A model generated the notes under the pieces. The model searched no databases. It saw only the letters and a list, made by a program, of their open reading frames with translations, and was not told the DNA's origin. Of a stretch of DNA of 64,000 nucleotides, positions 1-12,157 are shown one piece after another. The stretch lies in the NCBI RefSeq assembly GCF_015140455.1, contig NZ_AP024094.1:868001-932000 (forward strand), read 5' to 3'. This stretch comes from Jeongeupia sp. HS-3. Lineage in GTDB: Bacteria; Pseudomonadota; Gammaproteobacteria; Burkholderiales; Chitinibacteraceae. The position numbers were made by a program, and so were the translations under genes. Position 1 is the stretch's first letter. Each line of letters opens with the position of its first letter.

Positions 1-153
1 GTTGCGCTGCTCTGGCACGCCTGGGTCGGCATGCGCGATATCTGGATGGATTATGCCTATCACACCGGCGTGCGTTTGACGCTGCATGTGCTGACGATCC
101 TCTGGCTTGTCGCCAGCTTTGTTTACTCGGTTAAAGTCGTGTGGGGTGCGTGA
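1..153 (+). CDS. sdhD: Succinate dehydrogenase membrane anchor subunit SdhD, C-terminal end only
   Basis: The first 50 codons read in frame from base 1 to a TGA at 151-153 and the start lies outside the window. The fragment has a charged stretch with [10 protein letters not shown] followed by a hydrophobic segment (about residues 28-46) ending in a short Lys-Val tail, as in the last transmembrane helix of SdhD. SdhD with SdhC anchors the SdhAB dimer in the inner membrane and helps bind haem b and ubiquinone. The stop codon overlaps the ATG of sdhA by one base, so the call rests mainly on this position in the sdhCDAB order; sequence alone is weak for such a short piece. Confidence 0.82.
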   Translation, partial: VALLWHAWVGMRDIWMDYAYHTGVRLTLHVLTILWLVASFVYSVKVVWGA

Positions 154-1925
154 TGTCGGTTCCAGTTCGTAAATTCGATGCGGTCATCGTCGGTGCGGGC
201 GGTGCAGGCCTGCGCGCCGCGCTGCAATTGTCCGAGGCCGGTCTCAAGACCGCCGTGATCTCCAAGGTGTTCCCGACCCGTTCGCATACCGTTGCCGCGC
301 AAGGTGGTGTATCGGCGTCGCTGGGTAACTCGGAGCCGGATCACTGGCACTGGCATATGTACGACACCGTCAAGGGTTCCGACTGGCTCGGCGACCAGGA
401 CGCGATCGAGTTCATGTGTCGCGAAGCGCCGAATGTCGTCGTCGAGCTTGAGCACTACGGCATGCCGTTCGACCGCAACGCCGATGGCACCATTTATCAG
501 CGCCCGTTCGGCGGCCATATGTCGAACTTCGGCGAAAAGCCGGTTCGCCGCGCCTGTGCCGCCGCCGACCGTACCGGTCACGCGATGCTGCATGCGCTGT
601 ATCAGCGCAATGTGCGCGCCAATACCCAGTTCTTTGTTGAATGGATGGCGCTCGATCTGGTTCGTGATGAACAAGGTAACGTCCAGGGCGTCGTCGCCAT
701 GGAAATGGAAACGTCGGAAGTCTACGTCTTCCAGGCCAAGGCCACCCTGTTCGCCACCGGCGGCGCCGGCCGTATTTTCGCTTCGAGCACCAATGCCTTC
801 ATCAACACCGGTGACGGCCTGGGCATGGCGGCACGCGCCGGCATTCCGCTCGAAGACATGGAATTCTGGCAGTTCCATCCGACCGGCGTGGCCGGCGCCG
901 GCGTGCTGATTACCGAAGGCGTTCGCGGCGAAGGCGGCATTCTGCGCAACTCCGAGGGCGAGCGCTTCATGGAGCGCTACGCGCCGAATGCCAAGGATCT
1001 GGCGTCGCGTGACGTGGTCTCGCGCGCGATGGTCACGGAGATCAACGAAGGTCGTGGTTGTGGTCCGAACAAGGATCACGTCCTGCTCGACATTACCCAC
1101 CTGGATCCGGACGTCATCAAGTCCAAGCTGCCGGGCATTCGCGAAATTTCGATCAAGTTTGCCGGTGTCGATCCGATCAAGGCGCCGATTCCGGTCGTGC
1201 CGACCTGCCACTACCAGATGGGCGGTATTCCGACCAACTACAAGGGCGAGGTCATCGTCGACGAGCAGCCGGTCAGCGGTTTCTACGCCGCCGGCGAAGT
1301 CGCCTGCGCCTCGGTGCACGGCGCCAACCGCCTCGGTACCAACTCGCTGCTTGATTTGCTGGTGTTTGGCAAGAGCTCGGGCAACTCGATGATCGATTTC
1401 ATCAGGCAGGCGCCGCACGATCTGCCGGTGCTGGCGACTCGCGATGTCGAGCGCACGCTGGCGCGTGTTGAAGCGCTCAACCAGCGCAGCAACGGTACGC
1501 AGGTGAACGATGCGCGTCTGGCGATGCAGGCAACGATGCAGAAGCACTGTGGCGTATTCCGCTTCAAGGACATGCTCAAGGAAGGCGTCGCCAAGATTCT
1601 CGAAGTCGAAAAAATGGTCGACACCATCGAGATCGGCGACAAGTCCAAGACCTTCAACACCGCACGCCTGGAAGCGCTCGAGCTGCAGAACCTGATCGAA
1701 GTCGCCAAGGCGACGATGATTTCGGCCGAGGCCCGTACCGAATCGCGTGGCGCCCACGTGCGTGATGATGCCGAAGATACCCCGGCGAATCCGAATGGCC
1801 GCGATGACGAAAACTGGCTCAAGCACACCTTGTGGTACCGCGAAGGCAATGCGCTGAACTACAAGCCGGTGAATATGAAGCCTTTGTCGGTCGAGACGAT
1901 CGCACTCAAGACCCGTTCTTACTAA
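153..1925 (+). CDS. sdhA: Succinate dehydrogenase flavoprotein subunit SdhA
   Basis: This 590-residue protein is the FAD-bearing catalytic subunit of complex II, oxidising succinate to fumarate on the cytoplasmic side of the inner membrane. An N-terminal dinucleotide-binding [10 protein letters not shown] motif follows the start, then SHTVAAQGG, where the His normally binds FAD covalently. [15 protein letters not shown] and the late [18 protein letters not shown] segment are family signatures, and the length matches other SdhA proteins. I chose ATG 153, which overlaps the sdhD stop, over an in-frame GTG at 141 because the family start is close to the FAD motif. It is followed 13 bases later by sdhB. 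Confidence 0.97.
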   Translation: MSVPVRKFDAVIVGAGGAGLRAALQLSEAGLKTAVISKVFPTRSHTVAAQGGVSASLGNSEPDHWHWHMYDTVKGSDWLGDQDAIEFMCREAPNVVVELEHYGMPFDRNADGTIYQRPFGGHMSNFGEKPVRRACAAADRTGHAMLHALYQRNVRANTQFFVEWMALDLVRDEQGNVQGVVAMEMETSEVYVFQAKATLFATGGAGRIFASSTNAFINTGDGLGMAARAGIPLEDMEFWQFHPTGVAGAGVLITEGVRGEGGILRNSEGERFMERYAPNAKDLASRDVVSRAMVTEINEGRGCGPNKDHVLLDITHLDPDVIKSKLPGIREISIKFAGVDPIKAPIPVVPTCHYQMGGIPTNYKGEVIVDEQPVSGFYAAGEVACASVHGANRLGTNSLLDLLVFGKSSGNSMIDFIRQAPHDLPVLATRDVERTLARVEALNQRSNGTQVNDARLAMQATMQKHCGVFRFKDMLKEGVAKILEVEKMVDTIEIGDKSKTFNTARLEALELQNLIEVAKATMISAEARTESRGAHVRDDAEDTPANPNGRDDENWLKHTLWYREGNALNYKPVNMKPLSVETIALKTRSY

Positions 1926-1938
1926 GGGTGTACAGAAC

Positions 1939-2649
1939 ATGACTACCCGTACCGTCAAATTCAGCATTTACCGCTTCGATCCGGAAAAGGACGCGAAGCC
2001 GTACATGAAGGACTATTCCGTCGAACTCGATTCCACCGAGCACAAACTGCTCGATGCGCTGGTCAAGCTCAAGGTCGTCGATGACTCCGTCTCGTTCCGT
2101 CGTTCGTGCCGCGAAGGTGTTTGTGGCTCGGATGCGATGAACATCAACGGCCGCAACGGTCTGGCTTGCGTGACCGATGTCGATTCGCTCAAGCAGCCGA
2201 TCCAGATCCGCCCGCTGCCGGGCCTGCCGGTGGTGCGCGACCTGATCGTCGACATGACCCAGTTCTTCAAGCAGTACCACTCGATCAAGCCGTACGTGAT
2301 CAACGACACGCCGGCGCCGGATCGCGAACGCCTGCAGTCGCAGGAAGACCGCGAAGAGCTGAACGGCCTGTACGAATGCATCCTGTGCGCGTGCTGCTCG
2401 ACGTCCTGTCCTTCTTTCTGGTGGAACCCGGACAAGTTCGTCGGCCCGGCCGGTCTGCTCGCCGCTTATCGCTTCATTGCCGATACCCGCGATACCGCCA
2501 CCAACGAGCGTCTGGATAATCTCGAAGATCCGTACCGGCTGTTCCGCTGCCATTCGATCATGAACTGCGTCGATGTGTGCCCGAAGGAACTCAATCCGAC
2601 TAAGGCCATCGGCAAGATCAAGGATCTGATGGTCAAGCGCATCGCCTGA
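1939..2649 (+). CDS. sdhB: Succinate dehydrogenase iron-sulfur subunit SdhB
   Basis: The 236-residue product carries electrons from FAD in SdhA to ubiquinone through three clusters. The sequence shows the plant-ferredoxin 2Fe-2S motif (SCREGVCGSD, with GLAC further on), then CILCACCSTSCP for the 4Fe-4S cluster and CHSIMNCVDVCP for the 3Fe-4S cluster. Length and cysteine spacing match other SdhB subunits. It lies between sdhA and sdhE in one operon with short spacers, so translation of the complex and of its flavinylation factor is probably coordinated. Confidence 0.97.
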   Translation: MTTRTVKFSIYRFDPEKDAKPYMKDYSVELDSTEHKLLDALVKLKVVDDSVSFRRSCREGVCGSDAMNINGRNGLACVTDVDSLKQPIQIRPLPGLPVVRDLIVDMTQFFKQYHSIKPYVINDTPAPDRERLQSQEDREELNGLYECILCACCSTSCPSFWWNPDKFVGPAGLLAAYRFIADTRDTATNERLDNLEDPYRLFRCHSIMNCVDVCPKELNPTKAIGKIKDLMVKRIA

Positions 2650-2682
2650 TTGGCGGTGGACGTATCAAAAGGGAAGCAAGAG

Positions 2683-2928
2683 ATGGACGAAGTGGAACTG
2701 AAGCGCATCCTGTGGCGCTCGCGTCGCGGCCTGCTGGAGCTGGATTTGCAGCTGGAATGTTTCGTCGCCCAGGTTTTGCCCACGCTGTCGGACGCCGAAC
2801 TGGCGCTCTACGGCGAGGTACTCCTGCTTCCCGACCAGGATTTCCTGGCCTACGTGAACGGTGCGAGCGCATGTCCCGATGCGCAGCTCGTGCCGATGAT
2901 CGAGCGCATTCGCGCTGCACAACGATAA
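2683..2928 (+). CDS. sdhE: FAD assembly factor SdhE
   Basis: This 81-residue protein belongs to the SdhE/YgfY (SDH5-like) family, which promotes covalent attachment of FAD to SdhA. The signature RRGLLELDL is at about residues 10-18, matching the conserved RGxxELD motif that contacts SdhA. An upstream in-frame TTG at 2650 would give 92 residues, but the ATG at 2683 fits the family length and has a purine-rich stretch before it. It sits 33 bases after sdhB and 43 before gltA. Confidence 0.93.
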   Translation: MDEVELKRILWRSRRGLLELDLQLECFVAQVLPTLSDAELALYGEVLLLPDQDFLAYVNGASACPDAQLVPMIERIRAAQR

Positions 2929-2971
2929 CGGTAGCGGGCTCGATCCCGCACCCAACCTGGAGCCTATAGAG

Positions 2972-4258
2972 ATGGAAAACAAGGTCACCCTGACTTACAA
3001 GAACGGCGAGCAGTCGATCGACTTGCCGATTTTGCCAGCCACGCTGGGGCCGAGCGTCGTCGATATCCGTGCATTTTCGAAGACCGGCATGTTCACGTTC
3101 GACCCGGGCTTTCTGGCCACGTCGGCGTGCGAATCCAAAATCACCTTCATCGACGGTGACCTGGGCCAGCTCTATTACCGCGGCTACCCGATCGAGCAAC
3201 TGGCCGAGCATTCGGACTACCTCGAATCGTGCTACCTGCTGATCTACGGCGAACTGCCGAGCAAGACGCAGAAAGAAGAATTCGTTCGCGTCGTCACCAA
3301 GCACACCATGGTGCACGACCAGATGACCCGTTTCTTCCAGGGCTTCCGTCGTGACGCGCACCCGATGGCGATGATGGTCGGCGTGGTCGGTGCCTTGTCG
3401 GCGTTCTATCAGGACAGCCTCGACATCAACGATCCGGAACACCGTCGCGTTGCAATCTATCGTCTGATCTCGAAGATCCCGACCATTGCCGCGATGTGCT
3501 ATCGCTACAACCAGGGCCTGCCATTCGAGTATCCGCGCAACGATCTGGGCTACACCGCCAATTTCCTGCACATGATGTTCTCGACCCCGTGCGAGCCGTA
3601 CGAGCCGAACCCGGTGCTGGTGAAGGCGCTTGATCGCATCCTGATCCTGCACGCCGATCACGAACAGAACGCCTCGACCTCGACCGTGCGTCTGGCCGGT
3701 TCGTCCGGTGCCAACCCGTTTGCATGTATCGCCGCCGGCATCGCCTGCCTGTGGGGGCCGTCGCATGGCGGCGCCAACGAAGCCGTGCTGAAAATGCTCG
3801 ACGAAATCGGCTCGGTCGAGAATGTTCCGGCGTTCATGGAAGGCGTGAAGAACAAGACCCACAAGCTGATGGGCTTCGGTCACCGCGTTTACAAGAACAT
3901 GGACCCGCGTGCATCGATCATGCGCGAGACCTGCTACGAAGTGCTGAAGGAACTCGGCCTCGAAAACGATCCGAAGCTGAAGCTGGCGATGGCGCTCGAG
4001 AAGATCGCGCTGGAAGACCCGTACTTCATCGAACGCAAGCTCTACCCGAATGTCGACTTCTACTCGGGCATCGTGCTGACCGCGCTGGGTATCCCGGTGT
4101 CGATGTTCACGGTGATCTTCGCGCTGGCGCGCACCGTGGGCTGGATCAGCCACTGGAACGAAATGATCGCCGATCCGGGTATGAAGATCGGTCGCCCGCG
4201 TCAGCTGTACACCGGCTCGCCGCGTCGCGATTACGTTGATATTAAAGATCGCGGTTAA
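2972..4258 (+). CDS. gltA: Citrate synthase (type II, hexameric class)
   Basis: The 428-residue enzyme condenses oxaloacetate and acetyl-CoA into citrate. Catalytic-region motifs are visible: HADHEQNAS with the oxaloacetate-binding His, GFGHRVYKN with the second His, and YPNVDFYSG with the catalytic Asp. The N-terminal zinc-like/beta domain ahead of [18 protein letters not shown] and the total length are typical of the Gram-negative NADH-sensitive form. It follows sdhE and precedes sucA, as in other betaproteobacterial TCA operons. A strong hairpin follows its stop at 4269-4292. Confidence 0.97.
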   Translation: MENKVTLTYKNGEQSIDLPILPATLGPSVVDIRAFSKTGMFTFDPGFLATSACESKITFIDGDLGQLYYRGYPIEQLAEHSDYLESCYLLIYGELPSKTQKEEFVRVVTKHTMVHDQMTRFFQGFRRDAHPMAMMVGVVGALSAFYQDSLDINDPEHRRVAIYRLISKIPTIAAMCYRYNQGLPFEYPRNDLGYTANFLHMMFSTPCEPYEPNPVLVKALDRILILHADHEQNASTSTVRLAGSSGANPFACIAAGIACLWGPSHGGANEAVLKMLDEIGSVENVPAFMEGVKNKTHKLMGFGHRVYKNMDPRASIMRETCYEVLKELGLENDPKLKLAMALEKIALEDPYFIERKLYPNVDFYSGIVLTALGIPVSMFTVIFALARTVGWISHWNEMIADPGMKIGRPRQLYTGSPRRDYVDIKDRG

Positions 4259-4268
4259 ACCGCGTGGA

Positions 4269-4292
4269 TGCGCCGCCTTTTCGGGCGGCGCA
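4269..4292 (+). other. Intercistronic GC-rich hairpin between gltA and sucA
   Basis: The arms TGCGCCGCC (4269-4277) and GGCGGCGCA (4284-4292) are perfectly complementary with a 6-base loop. There is no T-tract after it, so it is unlikely to be an efficient intrinsic terminator. A role in mRNA 3'-end protection or in uneven operon expression is an inference. Confidence 0.6.
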
Positions 4293-4354
4293 ATACCATG
4301 GCAGTCAGGCAAAGACCTGCTGCATCTGGCTAGATAGACAGGACAGAACCACAC

Positions 4355-7168
4355 ATGATGACCGAGTATCAGGTTAGTTCCCATCTCTTTGGAGGGAATG
4401 CGCCGTTTATCGAGGAACTGTACGAACAGTACCTCGCCGACCCAGCATCGGTAGACGGCAAGTGGCGTGAATACTTCGACCGGCTGCAGCAAACCGCCGG
4501 TGCGAGCGAACGCGATGTGCCCCGTGCGCCGATCGAGGAGTCGTTCCGGCAGCTGACGCGCAAGCCCCGCATGATGGCGGCGGCGGGTAGCGTTGACGAA
4601 ACGGCCGTTCGCCAGCAGATCAACCTGCTGCGACTGATTTCCGCTTACCGTGTACTGGGCAGCCGCAATGCGGCGCTTGATCCGCTGCAACGGATGGATC
4701 AGGCCTATGTGCCCGAGCTCGATCAGAAGCATCACGGTTTCTCCGATGCGGATCAGGCCAAGGTGTTCGGCACCAATATCGCCGGTATGGAAAAAGCCTC
4801 ACTCGCCGATGTGCTGTCCTTCCTGAAGCAGACGTATTGCGGCAGCATCGGCCTCGAATACATGCACATCACCCAGTCGGAAGAAAAACACTGGGTGCAG
4901 AGCTGGTTCGAATCGCGTCGTTCGGCCTCGCAGTACAACGCTCAGCAGAAAAAGCGCATCCTCAAGCAGGTCACCGCCGCGGAAACGCTCGAGCAGTATC
5001 TGCACAAGAAGTACGTCGGTCAGAAGCGCTTCTCGCTGGAAGGCGGCGATTCGCTGATCCCGGCCATGGATTACCTGACCCAGCTCTCCGGCGCCGCCGG
5101 CGTGCAGGAAATCATCATCGGCATGGCGCACCGCGGTCGCCTGAACATGCTGGTGAACATTCTCGGCAAGCAGCCGCGTGATCTGTTCGGCGAGTTCGAA
5201 GGTCGTTACAACACCCAGCTGGCTTCCGGCGACGTGAAGTACCACATGGGTTTCTCGAGCGACATTCCGACCGCGAACGGCCCGGTCCACCTGAGCCTCG
5301 CGTTCAACCCGTCGCACCTGGAAATCGTCAACCCGGTGGTGATTGGCTCGGTGCGCGCGCGCCAGCAGCGTCGCAACGACAAGTGCGGCGACCAGGTTCT
5401 GCCGGTGCTGATTCACGGTGACTCGGCCTTTATCGGTCTGGGTACCAACCAGGGTACCTTCAACCTGTCGCAGACGCGCGGTTACGGTACCGGCGGTACC
5501 GTGCACATCGTGATCAACAACCAGGTCGGCTTCACCACGTCGGATGTCCGCGACAACCGCTCGACGTTGTACTGTACCGACATCGCCAAGATGGTCGAAG
5601 CGCCGGTATTCCACGTCAACGGCGATGATCCGGAGGCCGTGTGCCTGGTGATGGAAGCCGCGATGGAATATCGCAAGACCTTCCACAAGGATGTCGTGGT
5701 TGACATCGTCTGCTTCCGTCGCTGGGGCCACAACGAGGCGGATGATCCCTTCGTGACCCAACCGATGATGTACAAGAAGATCGGCCAGCATCCGGGCGTG
5801 CGCCGCAAGTACGCGGATCGCCTGATCGCTGAGGGCATCGTTTCAGAGGCCGAAGCCAATGAAATGATCGATACCTATCGCGCAGCGCTGGATCGCGGCG
5901 AGCACGTCGAACAGACGACGCTGACCGATTACAAGCGCAATTTCGCGATCGACTTCGGCAAGTACATGGGCAACCACTGGCGCCACCCGGTCGATACCGC
6001 CGTGCGTCTGGGCGGTCTGCAGCGGCTGGCCGAGAAGTTCAACGCGGTGCCGGAAAACTTCAAGCTGCGCGCCAACGTCGAGAAGATCCTGCGTGAACGC
6101 GGCGAAATGGCTGCCGGTAATGCACCGGTCGACTTTGGCATGGCCGAACTGCTGGCCTACGCCACGCTGGTAACCGAAGGTTATGCGGTACGGATTTCGG
6201 GTGAAGACTCGGGTCGAGGCACCTTTAACCATAGGCACGCGGTCTTGCACGACCAGAATCGCGAGAAGTGGGACCAGGGCGCCTGCATTCCACTGCAACA
6301 CCTGTCGGACAATCAGGCGCACTTCACGGTGATCGATTCGATCCTCAACGAAGAGGCGGTGCTGGCGTTCGAGTACGGCTATGCCTCGTCGGCACCGGAT
6401 GAGCTGGTGATCTGGGAAGCGCAGTTCGGCGACTTCGCCAACGGTGCGCAAGTGGTGATCGACCAGTTCATTACCTCGGGCGAAACCAAGTGGGGTCGTC
6501 TGTGCGGCCTGACGATGATGTTGCCGCACGGCTACGACGGTCAGGGTCCGGAGCACAGTTCGGCGCGGGTCGAGCGTTATCTGCAGATGTGCGCCGAGCA
6601 CAATGTCCAGGTGGTGCAGCCGTCCGAAGCCGGCCAGATTTTCCACGTGCTGCGTCGCCAGATGCTGCGCCCGGTTCGCAAGCCCTTGATCATCATCATG
6701 AGCAAGCGCTTGCTCAAGGCGAAGTACGCGGCCAGCCCGATCGAACAATTCAGCAATGGCGCCTTCCGCAACGTGATCGGCGATACCGCCGAACTCGATG
6801 CCAAGAAGGTCAAGCGCGTGCTGGTTTGCGCCGGTCAGGTGTACTACGACCTCGCCACCGCGCGTGCCGAACGCGAGATCAAGGAAGTGGCGATCGTTCG
6901 TGTCGAGCAGCTGTATCCGTTCCCGACCGAGGAACTGCAGGCCGAGTTCGAGAAGTATCCGAACGCGCGTGAAGTGGTCTGGGTTCAGGAAGAACCGCGC
7001 AATCAGGGGGCCTGGCACCAGATCCGCCACCGCCTCGAAGGCGCGACGCTGCCGAAGCAGGAACTCAAGTACGCAGGTCGTCCGTCGTCGGCATCGCCGG
7101 CCGTCGGCTACATGAGCAAGCACACCGCGCAGCTCAAGGCCTTCGTCGACGAGGCGCTGACGCTTTAA
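4355..7168 (+). CDS. sucA: 2-oxoglutarate dehydrogenase E1 component
   Basis: This 937-residue thiamine-diphosphate enzyme decarboxylates 2-oxoglutarate and passes the succinyl group to the lipoyl arm of SucB. The N-terminal LFGGNAPFIEELYEQYL segment is the E2-binding type found in OdhA/SucA. The ThDP-binding region HVNGDDPEAVCLVMEAAMEY is near residues 425-445 and AHRGRLNMLVN precedes it. SEAGQIFHVLRRQMLR and the C-terminal EEPRNQGAW are family signatures. Two consecutive ATG codons (4355, 4358) are possible starts; I give the first. E2 (sucB) and E3 (lpdA) follow. Confidence 0.97.
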   Translation: MMTEYQVSSHLFGGNAPFIEELYEQYLADPASVDGKWREYFDRLQQTAGASERDVPRAPIEESFRQLTRKPRMMAAAGSVDETAVRQQINLLRLISAYRVLGSRNAALDPLQRMDQAYVPELDQKHHGFSDADQAKVFGTNIAGMEKASLADVLSFLKQTYCGSIGLEYMHITQSEEKHWVQSWFESRRSASQYNAQQKKRILKQVTAAETLEQYLHKKYVGQKRFSLEGGDSLIPAMDYLTQLSGAAGVQEIIIGMAHRGRLNMLVNILGKQPRDLFGEFEGRYNTQLASGDVKYHMGFSSDIPTANGPVHLSLAFNPSHLEIVNPVVIGSVRARQQRRNDKCGDQVLPVLIHGDSAFIGLGTNQGTFNLSQTRGYGTGGTVHIVINNQVGFTTSDVRDNRSTLYCTDIAKMVEAPVFHVNGDDPEAVCLVMEAAMEYRKTFHKDVVVDIVCFRRWGHNEADDPFVTQPMMYKKIGQHPGVRRKYADRLIAEGIVSEAEANEMIDTYRAALDRGEHVEQTTLTDYKRNFAIDFGKYMGNHWRHPVDTAVRLGGLQRLAEKFNAVPENFKLRANVEKILRERGEMAAGNAPVDFGMAELLAYATLVTEGYAVRISGEDSGRGTFNHRHAVLHDQNREKWDQGACIPLQHLSDNQAHFTVIDSILNEEAVLAFEYGYASSAPDELVIWEAQFGDFANGAQVVIDQFITSGETKWGRLCGLTMMLPHGYDGQGPEHSSARVERYLQMCAEHNVQVVQPSEAGQIFHVLRRQMLRPVRKPLIIIMSKRLLKAKYAASPIEQFSNGAFRNVIGDTAELDAKKVKRVLVCAGQVYYDLATARAEREIKEVAIVRVEQLYPFPTEELQAEFEKYPNAREVVWVQEEPRNQGAWHQIRHRLEGATLPKQELKYAGRPSSASPAVGYMSKHTAQLKAFVDEALTL

Positions 7169-7174
7169 TTTCCG

Positions 7175-7195
7175 CGGGGCGGCGAGGCCGCCCCG
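7175..7195 (+). other. Intercistronic GC-rich hairpin between sucA and sucB
   Basis: CGGGGCGGC (7175-7183) pairs perfectly with GCCGCCCCG (7187-7195) across a 3-base loop. No T-tract follows. It starts only six bases after the sucA stop, like the other spacers in this operon. Confidence 0.6.
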
Positions 7196-7231
7196 AATCG
7201 CCGCAAGCCGGAACCCATTGGAGAAACAATC

Positions 7232-8464
7232 ATGATTATCGAAGTCAAAGTGCCACAGCTGCCGGAATCCGTTGCCGAAGCAACCCTGCTGACCTGGAAG
7301 AAAAAGGTCGGCGAAGCCGTTGCGCGTGACGAAAACCTGATCGACATCGAAACCGACAAGGTCGTACTGGAAATCCCGGCACCGCAAGCCGGTGTGCTCA
7401 CGTCCATCGTGCTGGAAGAAGGGGCTACCGTCGGCAGCCTTGATCTGATCGCAACGATTGATACCGAGGCGCAAGCCGCAGTCGCTGCGCCGGCCGTCTC
7501 GAACCCGAGCGCCGCAATCGCCGAACAGCAGCAACGCATTGAATCGATCGCCGCCTCGGCCGGTGTGCCCGCTTCGGCGCTGGGCTTTGGCACCGCGGTG
7601 ATGCCGGCGGCCAAGAAGCTGGCAGCGGATGCCGGTCTGGATGCGTCCACGGTGGCGGGTTCGGGTCGTGGTGGTCGCGTGCTCAAGGAAGATGTACAGG
7701 CTGCGCTGGCCAAGCCTGCCGCGACGCCGGCAGCCGCAGCTGCGCCGGCCGTTGCTCTGGGTGAGCGTGCCGAGCAGCGCGTGCCGATGAGCCGCCTGCG
7801 TGCCCGTGTTGCCGAGCGTCTGCTTGAGTCGCAGCATACCAACGCCATCCTGACGACCTTCAACGAAATCAATATGAAGCCGTTGATGGATCTGCGTAAC
7901 AAGTACAAGGATCGTTTTGAGAAAGAACACGGCGTGAAGCTCGGCTTCATGGGTTTCTTCGTCAAGGCGGCCGTGCATGCGCTGAAGAAGTACCCGATCG
8001 TTAACGCTTCGGTCGACGGTAAAGACATCGTTTATCACGGCTACTTCGACATCGGCGTCGCCGTTGGCAGCCCGCGCGGTCTCGTCGTGCCGGTGATCCG
8101 CAATGCCGACCAGCTGAGCCTGGCCGACATCGAGAAGACCATCGCCGACTTCGGCAAGCGTGCGCAGGAAGGCAAGCTCGGCATCGAAGAGCTGACCGGT
8201 GGCACCTACACGATCTCGAACGGCGGCACCTTCGGTTCGATGATGTCGACCCCGATCATCAACCCGCCGCAGTCGGCCATCCTCGGTATGCACGCCACCA
8301 AGGAGCGTGCGGTGGTCGAGAACGGTGAGATCGTCGTTCGCCCGATGATGTATCTGGCGCAATCGTACGACCACCGCATCATCGATGGCCGCGAAGCGGT
8401 GCTGTCGCTGGTGGCGATCAAGGACGCGATCGAAGACCCGGCCCGTCTGCTGCTGGATCTGTAA
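7232..8464 (+). CDS. sucB: Dihydrolipoyllysine-residue succinyltransferase (E2 of 2-oxoglutarate dehydrogenase)
   Basis: The 410-residue core subunit transfers succinyl from lipoamide to CoA. Domain order is clear: an N-terminal lipoyl domain with the modified Lys in ETDKVVLEI (about residue 44), an Ala/Pro linker, a peripheral subunit-binding domain ([13 protein letters not shown], about 125-160) and a C-terminal catalytic domain ending in [12 protein letters not shown], which contains the active-site His and Asp. Length agrees with the family. It has a GGAG-type ribosome site and lies between E1 and E3. Confidence 0.97.
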   Translation: MIIEVKVPQLPESVAEATLLTWKKKVGEAVARDENLIDIETDKVVLEIPAPQAGVLTSIVLEEGATVGSLDLIATIDTEAQAAVAAPAVSNPSAAIAEQQQRIESIAASAGVPASALGFGTAVMPAAKKLAADAGLDASTVAGSGRGGRVLKEDVQAALAKPAATPAAAAAPAVALGERAEQRVPMSRLRARVAERLLESQHTNAILTTFNEINMKPLMDLRNKYKDRFEKEHGVKLGFMGFFVKAAVHALKKYPIVNASVDGKDIVYHGYFDIGVAVGSPRGLVVPVIRNADQLSLADIEKTIADFGKRAQEGKLGIEELTGGTYTISNGGTFGSMMSTPIINPPQSAILGMHATKERAVVENGEIVVRPMMYLAQSYDHRIIDGREAVLSLVAIKDAIEDPARLLLDL

Positions 8465-8472
8465 TTCCGGAA

Positions 8473-8492
8473 CGGGCGGGGCAAGCCGCCCG
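8473..8492 (+). other. Intercistronic hairpin between sucB and lpdA
   Basis: CGGGCGG (8473-8479) pairs with CCGCCCG (8486-8492). There is no T-tract. It begins nine bases after the sucB stop and resembles the hairpins after gltA and sucA in position and base content. Confidence 0.5.
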
Positions 8493-8531
8493 GACTCGCG
8501 AGTGCGACTCGCATCTGCTTAGGAAAACATC

Positions 8532-9965
<1,434 letters not shown>

Positions 9966-9976
9966 TTTGAGAAACC

Positions 9977-10007
9977 TGCAGGCCGGCAACGACCGGCCTG
10001 CAATTTT
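9977..10007 (+). terminator. Terminator-like hairpin between lpdA and sucC
   Basis: TGCAGGCCGG (9977-9986) pairs with CCGGCCTGCA (9993-10002) and is followed by ATTTTT. Unlike the other hairpins in this operon it has a short T-run, so it could act as a partial terminator or attenuator that lowers sucCD relative to the upstream genes. That role is inferred. Confidence 0.6.
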
Positions 10008-10029
10008 TCCTGACTGAGGAATACACGAA

Positions 10030-11193
<1,164 letters not shown>

Positions 11194-11222
11194 TCACCTG
11201 CATACGGATAAGGAATAAACCA

Positions 11223-12107
11223 ATGAGCGTTTTGGTCAACAAAGATACAAAAGTGCTGGTGCAAGGCTTCACCGGCAAGAACGGTACTTTCCACGCCGAA
11301 CAGGCGTTGAAGGTCGGCACCAAGGTCGTCGGTGGCGTGACTCCGGGCAAGGGCGGTGCGGAGCACCTCGGCCTGCCGGTGTTCAACACCATGAAGGACG
11401 CCGTGCGCCAGACCCAGGCCGATGCATCGGTGATCTATGTGCCGGCACCGTTCGCCAAGGATTCGATCCTCGAAGCGATCGACAGCGGCGTGAAGCTGAT
11501 CGTCTGCATCACCGAAGGCGTGCCGACCCTGGACATGCTGTACGTGAAGAAAGCCGTCGACGAAGCCGGCATCCGCCTGATCGGCCCGAACTGCCCCGGC
11601 ATCATTACCCCGGGCGAGTGCAAGATCGGCATCATGCCGTGGCACATTCACCAGCCGGGCCGCATCGGCATCGTGTCGCGTTCGGGCACGCTGACCTATG
11701 AAGCCGTGGCGCAAACCACCGCGCTGGGTCTGGGGCAGTCGACCTGCATCGGTATCGGTGGCGATCCGATCCCGGGTACCTCGCACATCGACGCGCTGAA
11801 GCTGTTCCAGGACGATCCGGATACCGACGCAATCATCATGATCGGTGAAATCGGTGGCTCGGCCGAAGAAGAAGCGGCCGAGTTCGCCAAGTCCTACGTG
11901 ACCAAGCCGGTGGTCGGCTACATCGCCGGTGTCACCGCACCGAAGGGCAAGCGCATGGGCCACGCCGGCGCGATCATCTCCGGTGGCAAGGGCACGGCGG
12001 AAGAGAAGTTCGCCGCGTTCGAGCGTGCAGGCATTGCCTACACCCGCAGCCCGGCCGAGCTGGGCAAGACCATGTATGAGCTGCTCAAAAGCAAGAACAT
12101 GATCTGA
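11223..12107 (+). CDS. sucD: Succinyl-CoA synthetase (ADP-forming) alpha subunit
   Basis: The 294-residue subunit binds CoA in an N-terminal Rossmann-type domain ([17 protein letters not shown] near residues 13-29) and carries the phosphorylated His in [17 protein letters not shown] (about residues 246-262). [11 protein letters not shown] is another family signature. The length matches E. coli SucD. It is the last gene of the TCA operon and is followed at once by an intrinsic terminator. Confidence 0.97.
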   Translation: MSVLVNKDTKVLVQGFTGKNGTFHAEQALKVGTKVVGGVTPGKGGAEHLGLPVFNTMKDAVRQTQADASVIYVPAPFAKDSILEAIDSGVKLIVCITEGVPTLDMLYVKKAVDEAGIRLIGPNCPGIITPGECKIGIMPWHIHQPGRIGIVSRSGTLTYEAVAQTTALGLGQSTCIGIGGDPIPGTSHIDALKLFQDDPDTDAIIMIGEIGGSAEEEAAEFAKSYVTKPVVGYIAGVTAPKGKRMGHAGAIISGGKGTAEEKFAAFERAGIAYTRSPAELGKTMYELLKSKNMI

Positions 12108-12123
12108 TCGCGATTCCGCGAAT

Positions 12124-12155
12124 AAAAAAACGCCACTTTCGAGTGGCGCTTTTTT
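12124..12155 (+). terminator. Intrinsic terminator of the TCA operon
   Basis: CGCCACT (12131-12137) pairs with AGTGGCG (12142-12148) around a TTCG tetraloop, flanked by an A-run and followed by C and six T residues. The T-tract also served as the insertion target of the neighbouring IS element, which left the terminator intact. Confidence 0.9.
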
Positions 12156-12157
12156 AT

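Noticed and set aside
123-1967. Long open frame antisense to sdhA (614 codons).
   Set aside because: It mirrors the codon bias of sdhA; its protein is rich in Arg, His and Gly and matches no family. High GC makes antisense frames long.
5843-8374. Very long minus-strand frame opposite sucA and sucB.
   Set aside because: Antisense shadow of two clear genes, with low-complexity, His/Arg-rich translation and no motifs.
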